Positions 1 through 5,956 are shown, numbered from the stretch's first letter. The stretch is 6,041 nt of DNA from Desulfobulbaceae bacterium (GCA_030632405.1 DAOVUU010000175.1:1-6041); one strand, 5' to 3'. Notes: generated from the letters alone by a model not told the origin. Program-made: numbers and translations.

Positions 1-139
1 AATATGCTTACTTTTCATACACATATGGTCTATTAGTTCACAAAAAAATAGCTTTGTCAAGTAAAACACAGTTTTATTTAGTGGAAAAGTGCTTATCTTA
101 CGGCAATTTATATCTGGTCTTAGGCCGGGCACGAGGGTA

Positions 140-288
140 GTGTGCTTTATGTTGTATGTTCTGAAAATTGATGCGCGCCATATTGCGTTTTGAAAAAATA
201 TATTGATGCAGTAAAAGAGGTAGGAGAAGAGAAAATAGTAAAGGGGCAAGATTATGTAAATGCTCTTGTAATTGGGTATAATTTTTAG
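140..288 (+). pseudogene. Possible frame-broken C-terminal gene remnant
   Basis: Two short reading frames abut. One runs from 140 and ends at TGA 191-193. A second, in the -1 frame, runs from TTG at 190 to TAG at 286-288. The second reads like ordinary bacterial coding sequence, with a charged amphipathic stretch (KKYIDAVKEVGEEKIV) followed by a hydrophobic end (ALVIGYNF). Joining the frames at the T-rich/A-rich junction around 188-198 would give one peptide of about 49 residues. The TTG has no Shine-Dalgarno sequence, so independent translation is unlikely. I cannot assign a family. The best reading is the decayed 3' end of a lost gene, supported by the terminator-like hairpin that follows it, but chance open frames in AT-rich DNA remain possible. 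Confidence 0.25.
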
Positions 289-290
289 TA

Positions 291-315
291 GTTTTGTCCC
301 TTCGGAAAACTTTTT
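291..315 (+). terminator. Terminator-like hairpin after the remnant
   Basis: GTTTT (291-295) pairs with AAAAC (306-310). Inside, CC (298-299) can pair with GG (304-305) around a short CTTC loop. Five T residues (311-315) follow directly. The layout fits an intrinsic terminator, and it begins 3 bases after the stop of the remnant. The stem is short and mostly A-T, so efficiency would be low. Confidence 0.35.
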
Positions 316-417
316 GCTTAAAACGATTTGTGAGAAAACAGAAATTTCCGGTGTGCTGATGCTGGCAGATGCATGTTTAATTTGCCGGTTCTTTCACTTG
401 GGGTAACAACATAAGAA

Positions 418-424
418 GAGGGGT
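418..424 (+). promoter_or_regulatory. lepB ribosome-binding site
   Basis: GAGGGGT lies 6 bases before the TTG at 431. An in-frame TAA at 404-406 rules out any start further upstream except the very rare ATT at 428. This site therefore fixes the unusual TTG start. Confidence 0.7.
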
Positions 425-430
425 AAGATT

Positions 431-1075
431 TTGGCTGCAAAAGGGGGAAAAAAATCTGTTTTTAGAGAATATTTCGAGGCAATCATCATTGCTGTTCTAC
501 TTGCCTTGTTTATCAGGACTTTTGTCGTACAGGCTTTTAAAATACCCTCTGGATCTATGTTACCGACTCTCCAGATTGGCGACCATCTGTTAGTGAGTAA
601 ATTTCTTTATGGTGTCAAAATGCCGTTTACGGGCTCTCTTTTAGTGCCTTTTAAAAAGATTGGCAGGGGAGATATTGTTGTCTTTCGGTTTCCTAAGGAC
701 CGGTCGGTTGATTATATCAAGCGGGTTATCGGTACTCCCGGGGACACTGTTGAAATACGAGATAAAAAGGTGTTTGTGAATGGGAAACCAATTGTAGACT
801 CCCATGCACATATAGCATCAGCTACAATTCTGGATGCAAAATCGAGCCCAAGGGATAATAATGGGCCGATTCTGGTACCGGAGGATCGTATATTTGTTAT
901 GGGGGATAACAGGGATAACAGTTATGACAGTCGGTTCTGGGGCTTTGTAGATCAACAAGATGTTTTAGGTAAAGCGTTCATACTTTACTGGTCCTGGGAT
1001 ATCAAGAAACCTCTCTTTTCGTTTCAACGTCTTGCTTCAATACGCTGGGGGCGGCTGGCCAATCTCATTGAATGA
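431..1075 (+). CDS. lepB: Signal peptidase I
   Basis: This membrane-bound serine protease removes signal peptides from exported preproteins on the outer face of the cytoplasmic membrane. The 214-residue product has a short basic N-terminus (KGGKK) and one hydrophobic segment at about residues 16-34. It carries all the family boxes: SGSMLPTL with nucleophile Ser42, YIKRVIGTPGD with general base Lys97, and GDNRDNSYDSR at 158-168. The length fits compact single-anchor Lep proteins rather than the longer two-anchor E. coli type. Translation starts at TTG, read as Met, because an in-frame stop lies 27 bases upstream and a good Shine-Dalgarno precedes it. The stop codon faces that of sfsA 13 bases away with no clear terminator between. 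The function is secure; the identity of the upstream operon partners, if any, is not visible. Confidence 0.96.
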   Translation: MAAKGGKKSVFREYFEAIIIAVLLALFIRTFVVQAFKIPSGSMLPTLQIGDHLLVSKFLYGVKMPFTGSLLVPFKKIGRGDIVVFRFPKDRSVDYIKRVIGTPGDTVEIRDKKVFVNGKPIVDSHAHIASATILDAKSSPRDNNGPILVPEDRIFVMGDNRDNSYDSRFWGFVDQQDVLGKAFILYWSWDIKKPLFSFQRLASIRWGRLANLIE

Positions 1076-1088
1076 GGGGCACCTCGAA

Positions 1089-1799
1089 CTAACTGCCGGG
1101 AGCCATGTTGATGTACGGAAGAGATCTTTTCACTTCTATTCCTCCCGGATTGACCTCAGCCTGATAAACGAGAATCTGTACTCCCTCTTTCTCCGCCTGC
1201 TCAATTGTTCTTGCATAAATAGGGTCAATCTGTGTTGCTGGTGCAAATCTGTCCGCATCCATTCTCTGGACGAGGAAAAATATACAGCTGTCAAAACCTT
1301 CTTTTTTGAGCCTTATGAGTTCATTGAGATGCTTGGTGCCTCTGGTTGTTACAGCATCGGGGAACATGGCGCAACCGTCGATTGCCAGTGAGCAGTTCTT
1401 GATTTCCACATAGATGTTCTGCTCACCCCGTCTGACAAGGAGATCAAGGCGACTTTTCTGTGACGTCTTTACCTCTGCCTTAATACTGTCAATATTCGTA
1501 AACTCAAGGATTTGACCTTTTTTTATCGCTTCAATGACCAGTTTGTTCGTTTGAGATGTATTTACTCCTACCCAGGTCTCATTGTCCTGTACCATCTCCA
1601 GTGTGTGCGGGTATTTTCTTTTGGGATTGTCAGAAAGAGAGAGATACACTGCACTGCCGGGAGTTGAGCAGGAGAGCATCGTGCCGGTATTAGGGCAGTG
1701 TGCTGTAATTACTTCACCGTCATCCAACTGGATATCTGCAAGAAATCGTTTGTATCTTTTAATGAGTTTACCGTGGGTGAGTGGGGTATTAAAATGCAT
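1089..1799 (-). CDS. sfsA: SfsA family protein (DNA/RNA nuclease-like)
   Basis: The 236-residue product matches the SfsA family along its whole length. Recognisable blocks are LIKRYKRFLAD near the N-terminus, HCPNTGTM at 34-41, RKYPHT at 61-66, VNTSQTNKL at about 79-87, FPDAVTTRG at 146-154 and a conserved C-terminal KRSLPY. Asp119 and Glu132-x-Lys134 (RLDLLV...YVEIKN) form the PD-(D/E)XK-type metal-nuclease core of this family. SfsA was named from E. coli, where overproduction affects sugar (maltose) fermentation. The family is now generally annotated as a nuclease, but its cellular role is poorly defined. The ATG start is preceded by AGGAG on the minus strand at 1813-1809, with 9 bases of spacing. 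The gene diverges from gap and converges on lepB. The family call is secure; a role in sugar metabolism here is not shown by the sequence. Confidence 0.95.
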   Translation of the reverse strand: MHFNTPLTHGKLIKRYKRFLADIQLDDGEVITAHCPNTGTMLSCSTPGSAVYLSLSDNPKRKYPHTLEMVQDNETWVGVNTSQTNKLVIEAIKKGQILEFTNIDSIKAEVKTSQKSRLDLLVRRGEQNIYVEIKNCSLAIDGCAMFPDAVTTRGTKHLNELIRLKKEGFDSCIFFLVQRMDADRFAPATQIDPIYARTIEQAEKEGVQILVYQAEVNPGGIEVKRSLPYINMAPGS

Positions 1800-1808
1800 G
1801 GATAGACA

Positions 1809-1813
1809 CTCCT
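1809..1813 (-). promoter_or_regulatory. sfsA ribosome-binding site
   Basis: On the minus strand, AGGAG lies 9 bases before the ATG at 1799-1797. It supports the full-length start. It lies only 8 bases from the outer end of the palindromic element at 1822, so the element sits directly against the translation start region. Confidence 0.7.
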
Positions 1814-1821
1814 GTTAGTTT

Positions 1822-1962
1822 GTGTCCGTCCAGAAACGGCCTTTTTGCTCTAACCCTTCGTTGCAGGAAAAATTTTATCCTCGGGATATCATTTATATGC
1901 CTGTGGTAAAATTTTTCCTGCGTCTCGATTTAGCCCAAAAATCCTCGTTTCTGGATGGACAC
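1822..1962. repeat. Long imperfect palindrome, MITE-like element
   Basis: The outer arms GTGTCCGTCCAGAAACG (1822-1838) and CGTTTCTGGATGGACAC (1946-1962) are inverted copies differing at one of 17 positions. The inner arms around GCAGGAAAAATTTTA (1863-1877) and TAAAATTTTTCCTGC (1907-1921) are perfect inverted copies. The parts between are less alike, and the centre is a loop of roughly 25 bases. TAGTT occurs just outside both ends (1816-1820 and 1963-1967), consistent with a 5-base target duplication if the left end is 1821. No protein is encoded. This could be a miniature inverted-repeat element moved in trans by a transposase, or another dispersed palindromic repeat. As RNA it would fold into a long hairpin on either strand. 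The copy number in the genome is unknown. Confidence 0.75.
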
Positions 1963-2011
1963 TAGTTAATCTTTATATTGCGTATTAGGGAAGTAGGTGC
2001 TACATAAAAGG

Positions 2012-2040
2012 TTGGTTTAATCTCGCAACAATAACATAAT
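2012..2040 (+). promoter_or_regulatory. Candidate sigma70 promoter for gap operon
   Basis: TTGGTT (2012-2017) and CATAAT (2035-2040) are separated by 17 bases. The -10 matches consensus at five of six positions and the -35 at three of six. Transcription would begin near 2047, giving a leader of about 78 bases before the gap ATG. The prediction rests on consensus matching only. Confidence 0.4.
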
Positions 2041-2107
2041 ATCGTTGACTTTCGGCTGCAGCAGGCATTGTGTTTGAAGGTTGATGCAAGTGTGCCATTC
2101 TACATGG

Positions 2108-2114
2108 AAAGGAG
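2108..2114 (+). promoter_or_regulatory. gap ribosome-binding site
   Basis: AAAGGAG lies 10 bases before ATG 2125. It decides between three in-frame starts (TTG 2068, ATG 2104, ATG 2125). Only 2125 has a Shine-Dalgarno at normal spacing, and it starts the protein directly at the conserved nucleotide-binding motif. Confidence 0.75.
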
Positions 2115-2124
2115 AATCATTGCT

Positions 2125-3342
2125 ATGAAATTAGGTATCAATGGATTGGGACGAATAGGAAAGCTTTCCCTCTGGCACCACGTATCGAGAAAACATTTTT
2201 CAGGAATTGTTGTTAATATTGGTCGTGAGGTTGGTTGCGGACTTGAGGATCTGGCATCAATGATGGAAAGGGACTCAACTTACGGAAGGTTGGGAACTTA
2301 TCTCTATGGACATAAGTGCCCACAGGTAATTGAGGAACTGGATGAAAAAAATGGCACCATGGTTGTGAACGGACTTCCTGTGACAATCCTGCGTTCTGCA
2401 AGGGACCCTAAAGATATTGCCTGGCATGAAAATGGTGTTAAGCTCGTGGTGGATACAACTGGGGGATTTACTGATCCTACTGCAGATCCAGATGCCAATC
2501 GGGGAGCCTTGCGTGGACATATGCAGGCAGGTGCAGAAAAGGTAGTTCTCTCTGCACCTTTTAAAATCAAATCAAAAGGGTTGGAGATGCCTGAAGATGC
2601 AATCACAACGGTGATGGGGATCAATGATGAAATGTACGATCCCGGACAGCATTCTCTGATTTCAGCTGCATCATGTACGACAACCTGCCTCTCGTATATG
2701 ATAAAGCCGCTTATGGAGAAGATCGGGGCGGATAAAATTCTCAGTGCGTCGATGGTAACCGTACATGCGGCAACTGGAAGTCAGCAGGTTCTAGACAGGT
2801 TACCCCAGGCCGGGGCTGTTGATCTCAGAAAAAATCGATCTATTTTGAATAATATTATTTTGACTACGACAGGCGCTGCCAAAGCATTGGCACTTGTTAT
2901 ACCGGAAATGGCCTCTATCGGGTTTATGGCGGAATCTGTGCGTATTCCTACCTCGTCAGGTTCTCTTATAGTTCTGGTCCTGAATCTACAGGATGAAATC
3001 GAAAGTCCAATTAAAAGAGGTATTATAAATGGTATCTACAGGGATTTTGCAGAGAGCAGTTCCTATTTGCAATTTACTGAAAAACATAATGTCTCTTCAG
3101 ATATTCTGGGAGCACCAAAAGCTGCGACAGTGATAGAAGGGTCTGAAACCCATACCCGAACAGCCGCTATTCAAGTCAACCTGGAACATGTAAAAGCTGA
3201 TTGCCTGGCAGCAGACGCTGATCCTATCTTAAATGTCCCGGTGACCCAGGCTGTTGTGTACGGATGGTATGATAACGAGCTCGGCAGTTATACCAATATG
3301 CTTGGTGATCTGACCGTGAAAGTGGCAGGAGAAATGCTGTAA
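2125..3342 (+). CDS. gap: Variant glyceraldehyde-3-phosphate dehydrogenase
   Basis: The enzyme oxidises and phosphorylates glyceraldehyde 3-phosphate to 1,3-bisphosphoglycerate with reduction of NAD(P), in cytoplasmic glycolysis or, in reverse, gluconeogenesis. From ATG 2125 it has 405 residues, against the usual 330-340. Visible are the Rossmann motif GINGLGRIG (4-12), the catalytic box SAASCTTTC with Cys184 (classical form CTTNC), catalytic His214 in TVHAATGSQ, the TTTGAAKAL segment (247-255) and WYDNE (381-385). At the end of the second strand the usual NAD-selecting Asp is replaced by Gly33 followed by Arg34, which may relax specificity toward NADP; this is inference from alignment by eye. 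About 27 extra residues lie between VSSD (323-326) and WYDNE. The GNAT gene starts 4 bases after its stop and pgk follows, supporting a glycolytic role. Confidence 0.92.
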   Translation: MKLGINGLGRIGKLSLWHHVSRKHFSGIVVNIGREVGCGLEDLASMMERDSTYGRLGTYLYGHKCPQVIEELDEKNGTMVVNGLPVTILRSARDPKDIAWHENGVKLVVDTTGGFTDPTADPDANRGALRGHMQAGAEKVVLSAPFKIKSKGLEMPEDAITTVMGINDEMYDPGQHSLISAASCTTTCLSYMIKPLMEKIGADKILSASMVTVHAATGSQQVLDRLPQAGAVDLRKNRSILNNIILTTTGAAKALALVIPEMASIGFMAESVRIPTSSGSLIVLVLNLQDEIESPIKRGIINGIYRDFAESSSYLQFTEKHNVSSDILGAPKAATVIEGSETHTRTAAIQVNLEHVKADCLAADADPILNVPVTQAVVYGWYDNELGSYTNMLGDLTVKVAGEML

Positions 3343-3346
3343 TTCT

Positions 3347-3841
3347 GTGTATATTAGTAGAATTTTACCTGAAAATATGGCTGAGCTGGTCGCTCTCGAA
3401 CAGGACCTGGAGTCGGGATGGAGTGCCGGGGCTGTACGCCGGGAGATTGACAGACCTCTCGGTTTGCAGTTGGTGGCTTATGGAGATGGTGCTGGCAGTG
3501 TGATTGGCTGGTGCTGCGGATTTAGGGTTGAAAAAGAGGCAGAGCTCATGAGAATTGCTGTAGTGGAGCCTGAAAGACATCAGGGGGTGGCGTCAGCTCT
3601 TCTTGCACAATTTGAGCAGGAGTGTACAGAGCTGGGGGTGTCTTCAATTTTTCTGGAAGTTGCTGAGGCAAACATGGCCGCACGACGGTTATATGCCAGG
3701 TTCTCTTACAATCAGGTTGGCAGGCGTGAGAACTACTATACCCAACCAGTCGATGATGCTCTGGTGATGAATAAGATGATTTCCGGGATACCAGGTAATA
3801 CTAACATACAGGTGGATCATGAACACAATCAGAGACCTTGA
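3347..3841 (+). CDS. RimI-like GNAT family N-acetyltransferase
   Basis: This is a predicted acetyl-CoA-dependent N-acetyltransferase of 164 residues. The GNAT fold shows as LMRIAVVEPERHQGVASALL (67-86), where R77-H-Q-G-V-A82 is the pyrophosphate-binding loop. It continues with FLEVAEANMAARRLY (102-116) and the C-terminal RRENYY (126-131), all typical of RimI, which acetylates the N-terminus of ribosomal protein S18. The usual GF after LYxxx is SY here. The GTG start is preferred because the N-terminal ISRILPENMAELVALEQ matches the family. The only Shine-Dalgarno (AGGAG 3327-3331) is 15 bases away, inside gap, so translation may depend on coupling to gap. An internal ATG at 3377 is an alternative. 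The gene ends inside pgk. The substrate is unproven: it could be RimI itself or an acetylase of other proteins, or of small molecules. Confidence 0.85.
   Translation: MYISRILPENMAELVALEQDLESGWSAGAVRREIDRPLGLQLVAYGDGAGSVIGWCCGFRVEKEAELMRIAVVEPERHQGVASALLAQFEQECTELGVSSIFLEVAEANMAARRLYARFSYNQVGRRENYYTQPVDDALVMNKMISGIPGNTNIQVDHEHNQRP
3810..3815 (+). promoter_or_regulatory. pgk ribosome-binding site inside the GNAT gene
   Basis: AGGTGG ends 3 bases before ATG 3819, with the AGG core 6 bases away. It lies within the 3' end of the acetyltransferase gene, so ribosomes finishing that gene pass over it. This arrangement is typical of translational coupling. Confidence 0.55.
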
Positions 3842-4994
3842 TCTTTCAGAAAAAAGGGTGCTTGTCAGAGTTGATTTTAACGTGCCCATGGATGACCAGC
3901 TGGCGATAACTGATGACATTCGTATGCGTATGGTTTTACCCACAATTAAATATGTTCTTGAAAACAGGGGCAAACTCGTCCTCTGTTCCCATATGGGGAG
4001 ACCAAAAGGGCAGCGGGTTGAGGCATTCAGCCTTGCTCCTGTGGCTGCCCATTTACGGGAGTTGCTTGGGCGTGCGGTTAGGCTTGCCCCTGATTGTATC
4101 GGCAGAGAAACCGAAGAATGTGTAACCGGCATGAGTGCTGGAGAGGTTGTGTTACTGGAAAATTTACGTTTTCATGCTGAAGAGACGAAAAATGGTGCAG
4201 CGTTTGCTGACAATCTGGCCCGTCTGGCAGATGTGTATATCAATGACGCCTTTGCGGTCTCACACAGAGCCCATGCTTCTGTTGTCGGCGTGGCGGAACG
4301 AATAGAGGCAAAGGGGGCCGGTTTTCTGCTCGAGACTGAGATGGATTATTTTCATAAATCGATGGATGAGCCGGTACGGCCTCTCGTGGCATTGGTTGGC
4401 GGTGCGAAGGTATCTTCGAAGCTTGGCGCATTGGAAAACATGTTGGACAGGGTGGACAGGATGGTCATCGGAGGGGCAATGGCCAATACTTTTTTGAAAA
4501 GCATGGGGATTGATGTAGGTAATTCTCTGGTGGAAGATGATCTTCTGGAAACGGCCAGAAAATTAATCGATACCGCCGAGAAAAAAGGTGTGAAATTGTA
4601 TCTTCCTGTAGATTTTGTTGTTGCTGACCGGTTTGCCGCTGATGCCATAACTAAAAATGTAACCTATCGGGATATACCTTCAGGGTGGATGGCTCTTGAT
4701 ATTGGGCCGGCATCAACTATTCTGTTTAAAGAGGCACTCGATGATGCAAGAACAATAGTTTGGAATGGTCCTATGGGGGCATTTGAAATGGATGCTTTTG
4801 CGCGGGGGACAATGGCCTTATGCCAGATTGTTGCCAATTCCCATGCTCTCTCTATAACCGGTGGTGGTGACTCAAATGCGGCAGTAAAAAAAGCCGGAGA
4901 GGAAAAAAATATCTCCTATATGTCCACAGGAGGCGGTGCTTTTTTAACTCTCATGGAAGGTAAAACTTTACCTGGTGTTGAAGTGCTGAGTTAA
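3819..4994 (+). CDS. pgk: Phosphoglycerate kinase
   Basis: The enzyme transfers phosphate from 1,3-bisphosphoglycerate to ADP, the step after GAPDH, in the cytoplasm. The 391-residue product has the normal single-chain PGK length. The N-terminal substrate domain shows RVDFNVP (17-23), DDIRMRMVLPTI (32-43), SHMGRP (57-62) and LLENLRFH (112-119). The C-terminal nucleotide domain shows GGAKVSSKLGALENML (194-209), NGPMGAFE (316-323), GGGDSNAAVKKAG (348-360) and STGGGAFL (369-376). The start matches the family N-terminus (MNTIRDLDL). The first 23 bases overlap the end of the acetyltransferase gene in another frame, so the two are probably co-transcribed and translationally coupled. No key residue appears to be missing. 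Confidence 0.98.
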   Translation: MNTIRDLDLSEKRVLVRVDFNVPMDDQLAITDDIRMRMVLPTIKYVLENRGKLVLCSHMGRPKGQRVEAFSLAPVAAHLRELLGRAVRLAPDCIGRETEECVTGMSAGEVVLLENLRFHAEETKNGAAFADNLARLADVYINDAFAVSHRAHASVVGVAERIEAKGAGFLLETEMDYFHKSMDEPVRPLVALVGGAKVSSKLGALENMLDRVDRMVIGGAMANTFLKSMGIDVGNSLVEDDLLETARKLIDTAEKKGVKLYLPVDFVVADRFAADAITKNVTYRDIPSGWMALDIGPASTILFKEALDDARTIVWNGPMGAFEMDAFARGTMALCQIVANSHALSITGGGDSNAAVKKAGEEKNISYMSTGGGAFLTLMEGKTLPGVEVLS

Positions 4995-5055
4995 TAGAGT
5001 ATCAGGTCAATATCTGGCTTTGTGTAAGTAGAGTGATTACTTAGGTAGAGAGGCT

Positions 5056-5073
5056 GGAGGTGTTTGTACCTCC
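5056..5073 (+). promoter_or_regulatory. Hairpin carrying an anti-Shine-Dalgarno-like arm
   Basis: GGAGGT pairs perfectly with ACCTCC around a 6-base loop. The right arm continues as ACCTCCTTA (5068-5076), identical to the 3' end of bacterial 16S rRNA. CTCCT (5070-5074) could alternatively pair with the tpiA ribosome-binding site AGGAG (5191-5195). It may be a weak terminator or an RNA switch in the tpiA leader, or chance. Confidence 0.3.
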
Positions 5074-5190
5074 TTATAACATTAATGAGCAGGGTTTCGA
5101 ACTTCCTGCCGACAGCTGACAGCCCATCAAAGAAAGAGTTGTTTCAGCAAGACCATAACTGAATTTAAAAACAGTAATTACTTCATAAGC

Positions 5191-5195
5191 AGGAG
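5191..5195 (+). promoter_or_regulatory. tpiA ribosome-binding site
   Basis: AGGAG lies 8 bases before ATG 5204, a standard distance. It fixes the tpiA start, which directly encodes the family N-terminus. Confidence 0.75.
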
Positions 5196-5203
5196 AAAAG
5201 ATA

Positions 5204-5956
5204 ATGAGAAAAGCACTTATTGCCGGGAACTGGAAAATGCATACGACAGTAGTTGAGGCCTGTCAGCTGGCTGCGGACGTCGCGAAAACATGTTCAGATT
5301 ATACCGATCGTGAAGTACTTCTTGCGCCGCCCTATACAGTGTTGAGTGAGGTTTCACATGTTATAAATAATACCTCTATTATTATTGGGTCGCAGAATAT
5401 CTGCTGGGAGGGCAAAGGGGCATTCACTGGAGAGATATCACCTGTAATGGTAAAGGATGCAGGTGGAAGTGCTGCAATTGTCGGTCACTCTGAACGGCGG
5501 CATATCTTTATGGAGACCAACGAACTGATCAATCGTCGTGTCAAGGGCGCACTGGCTTTCGGTCTTATGACAATCCTCTGTATCGGTGAAACTCTGGACG
5601 AAAGAGATGCGGAAAAAACGTTTGTGATACTGGAAGAGCAGGTGCGGAAAGGACTAGCCGATGTCGACGGTGCGGATATGGACAAAATTGTGATAGCCTA
5701 TGAACCTGTATGGGCAATAGGAACCGGAAAAACCGCGAGTAAAGAGCAGGCACAGGAGGCTCACGCTTTTATCAGGGAACTTATTGAGCAATTATATGAA
5801 AAAAATATTGCCGAGCAAACGAGAATATTGTATGGTGGCTCGGTCAAGCCCGGTAATGTTGATGAGCTGATGGCGCAGACAGATATTGATGGCGCCCTCG
5901 TTGGCGGTGCTGCTCTGGATGCAGATTCGTTCGGGCGTATTATAAATTTTGAATAA
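5204..5956 (+). CDS. tpiA: Triose-phosphate isomerase
   Basis: The enzyme interconverts dihydroxyacetone phosphate and glyceraldehyde 3-phosphate, supplying the GAPDH encoded upstream. The 250-residue length is normal for this TIM-barrel dimer. Active-site residues are all present: Asn9 and Lys11 in AGNWKMH, electrophile His95 in VGHSERR, and catalytic base Glu167 in AYEPVWAIGTG. The mobile phosphate-gripping loop AIGTGKTAS is at 171-179, with phosphate-binding YGGSV at 210-214 and GALVGGAAL at 230-238. The start is set by AGGAG at 5191-5195. secG follows after 15 bases, a tpiA-secG pairing common in bacteria. Confidence 0.98.
   Translation: MRKALIAGNWKMHTTVVEACQLAADVAKTCSDYTDREVLLAPPYTVLSEVSHVINNTSIIIGSQNICWEGKGAFTGEISPVMVKDAGGSAAIVGHSERRHIFMETNELINRRVKGALAFGLMTILCIGETLDERDAEKTFVILEEQVRKGLADVDGADMDKIVIAYEPVWAIGTGKTASKEQAQEAHAFIRELIEQLYEKNIAEQTRILYGGSVKPGNVDELMAQTDIDGALVGGAALDADSFGRIINFE

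Larger units (their letters stand above)
1..430. other. AT-rich gene-free stretch upstream of lepB
   Basis: No intact gene is supported here. The composition is visibly richer in A and T than the genes downstream. Frame 3 of the + strand is open from the window edge to a TAG at 138-140 (about 45 codons). This could be the tail of a gene starting outside the window, but the peptide is not recognisable and has no family motif. A second trace at 140-288 and a hairpin at 291-315 are listed separately. A 6-base-pair inverted repeat (TAAAAC/GTTTTA, 3-base loop) sits at 62-76. I found no convincing -35/-10 pair for lepB. The perfect TATAAT at 277-282 has no partner hexamer at proper spacing and lies before the hairpin. 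Confidence 0.6.
1963..2124 (+). other. Leader and promoter region of gap
   Basis: This segment runs between the palindrome and the gap start. It holds a candidate sigma70 promoter (2012-2040, listed separately), a second isolated TTGACT at 2045-2050 without a good -10 partner, and the gap ribosome-binding site. The frame of gap is open back to a TTG at 2068, but the extra peptide does not resemble a GAPDH N-terminus. No other gene is visible. Confidence 0.5.
4995..5203 (+). other. pgk-tpiA intergenic leader with inverted repeats
   Basis: This 209-base non-coding stretch interrupts an otherwise tight cluster. It contains TAAGTA/TACTTA (5025-5043), GGAGGT/ACCTCC (5056-5073), GCAGG/CCTGC (5089-5109) and a short direct repeat GACAGCTGACAGC (5111-5123). 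None of the hairpins is followed by a proper T-run, so a classical intrinsic terminator is not supported. No strong promoter pair is evident, although TATAAC at 5075-5080 could be a lone -10. Whether tpiA is read through from pgk or has its own promoter cannot be decided from sequence alone. Confidence 0.5.

Noticed and set aside
277..282. Perfect TATAAT as a lepB promoter
   Set aside because: There is no -35 or extended -10 at proper spacing, and the start site would sit just before the terminator-like hairpin. It also overlaps the tail of the coding trace.
1032..1391. Open frame on the + strand overlapping the ends of lepB and sfsA
   Set aside because: It lies opposite sfsA, whose family motifs are unmistakable. 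The peptide is cysteine- and serine-rich, has no family motif, and is a shadow frame.
1822..1962. Reading the palindrome as a bidirectional terminator for sfsA and gap
   Set aside because: It lies upstream of both divergent genes, not downstream of either, and the outer arms have transposon-like matched ends, so a repeat element explains it better.
2068..2124. TTG-initiated 19-residue N-terminal extension of GAPDH
   Set aside because: The Shine-Dalgarno at 2108-2114 lies inside the extension and points to ATG 2125, and GAPDH proteins start right at the GINGxGRIG motif.
3689..4132. Minus-strand open frame across the GNAT-pgk junction
   Set aside because: It runs opposite two well-supported genes, has no recognisable motif, and has no independent start signal.
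5089..5110. tRNA T-arm-like sequence around GTTTCGAAC
   Set aside because: The 5-base-pair stem encloses an 11-base loop instead of 7, and no matching acceptor, D or anticodon arm is found nearby.
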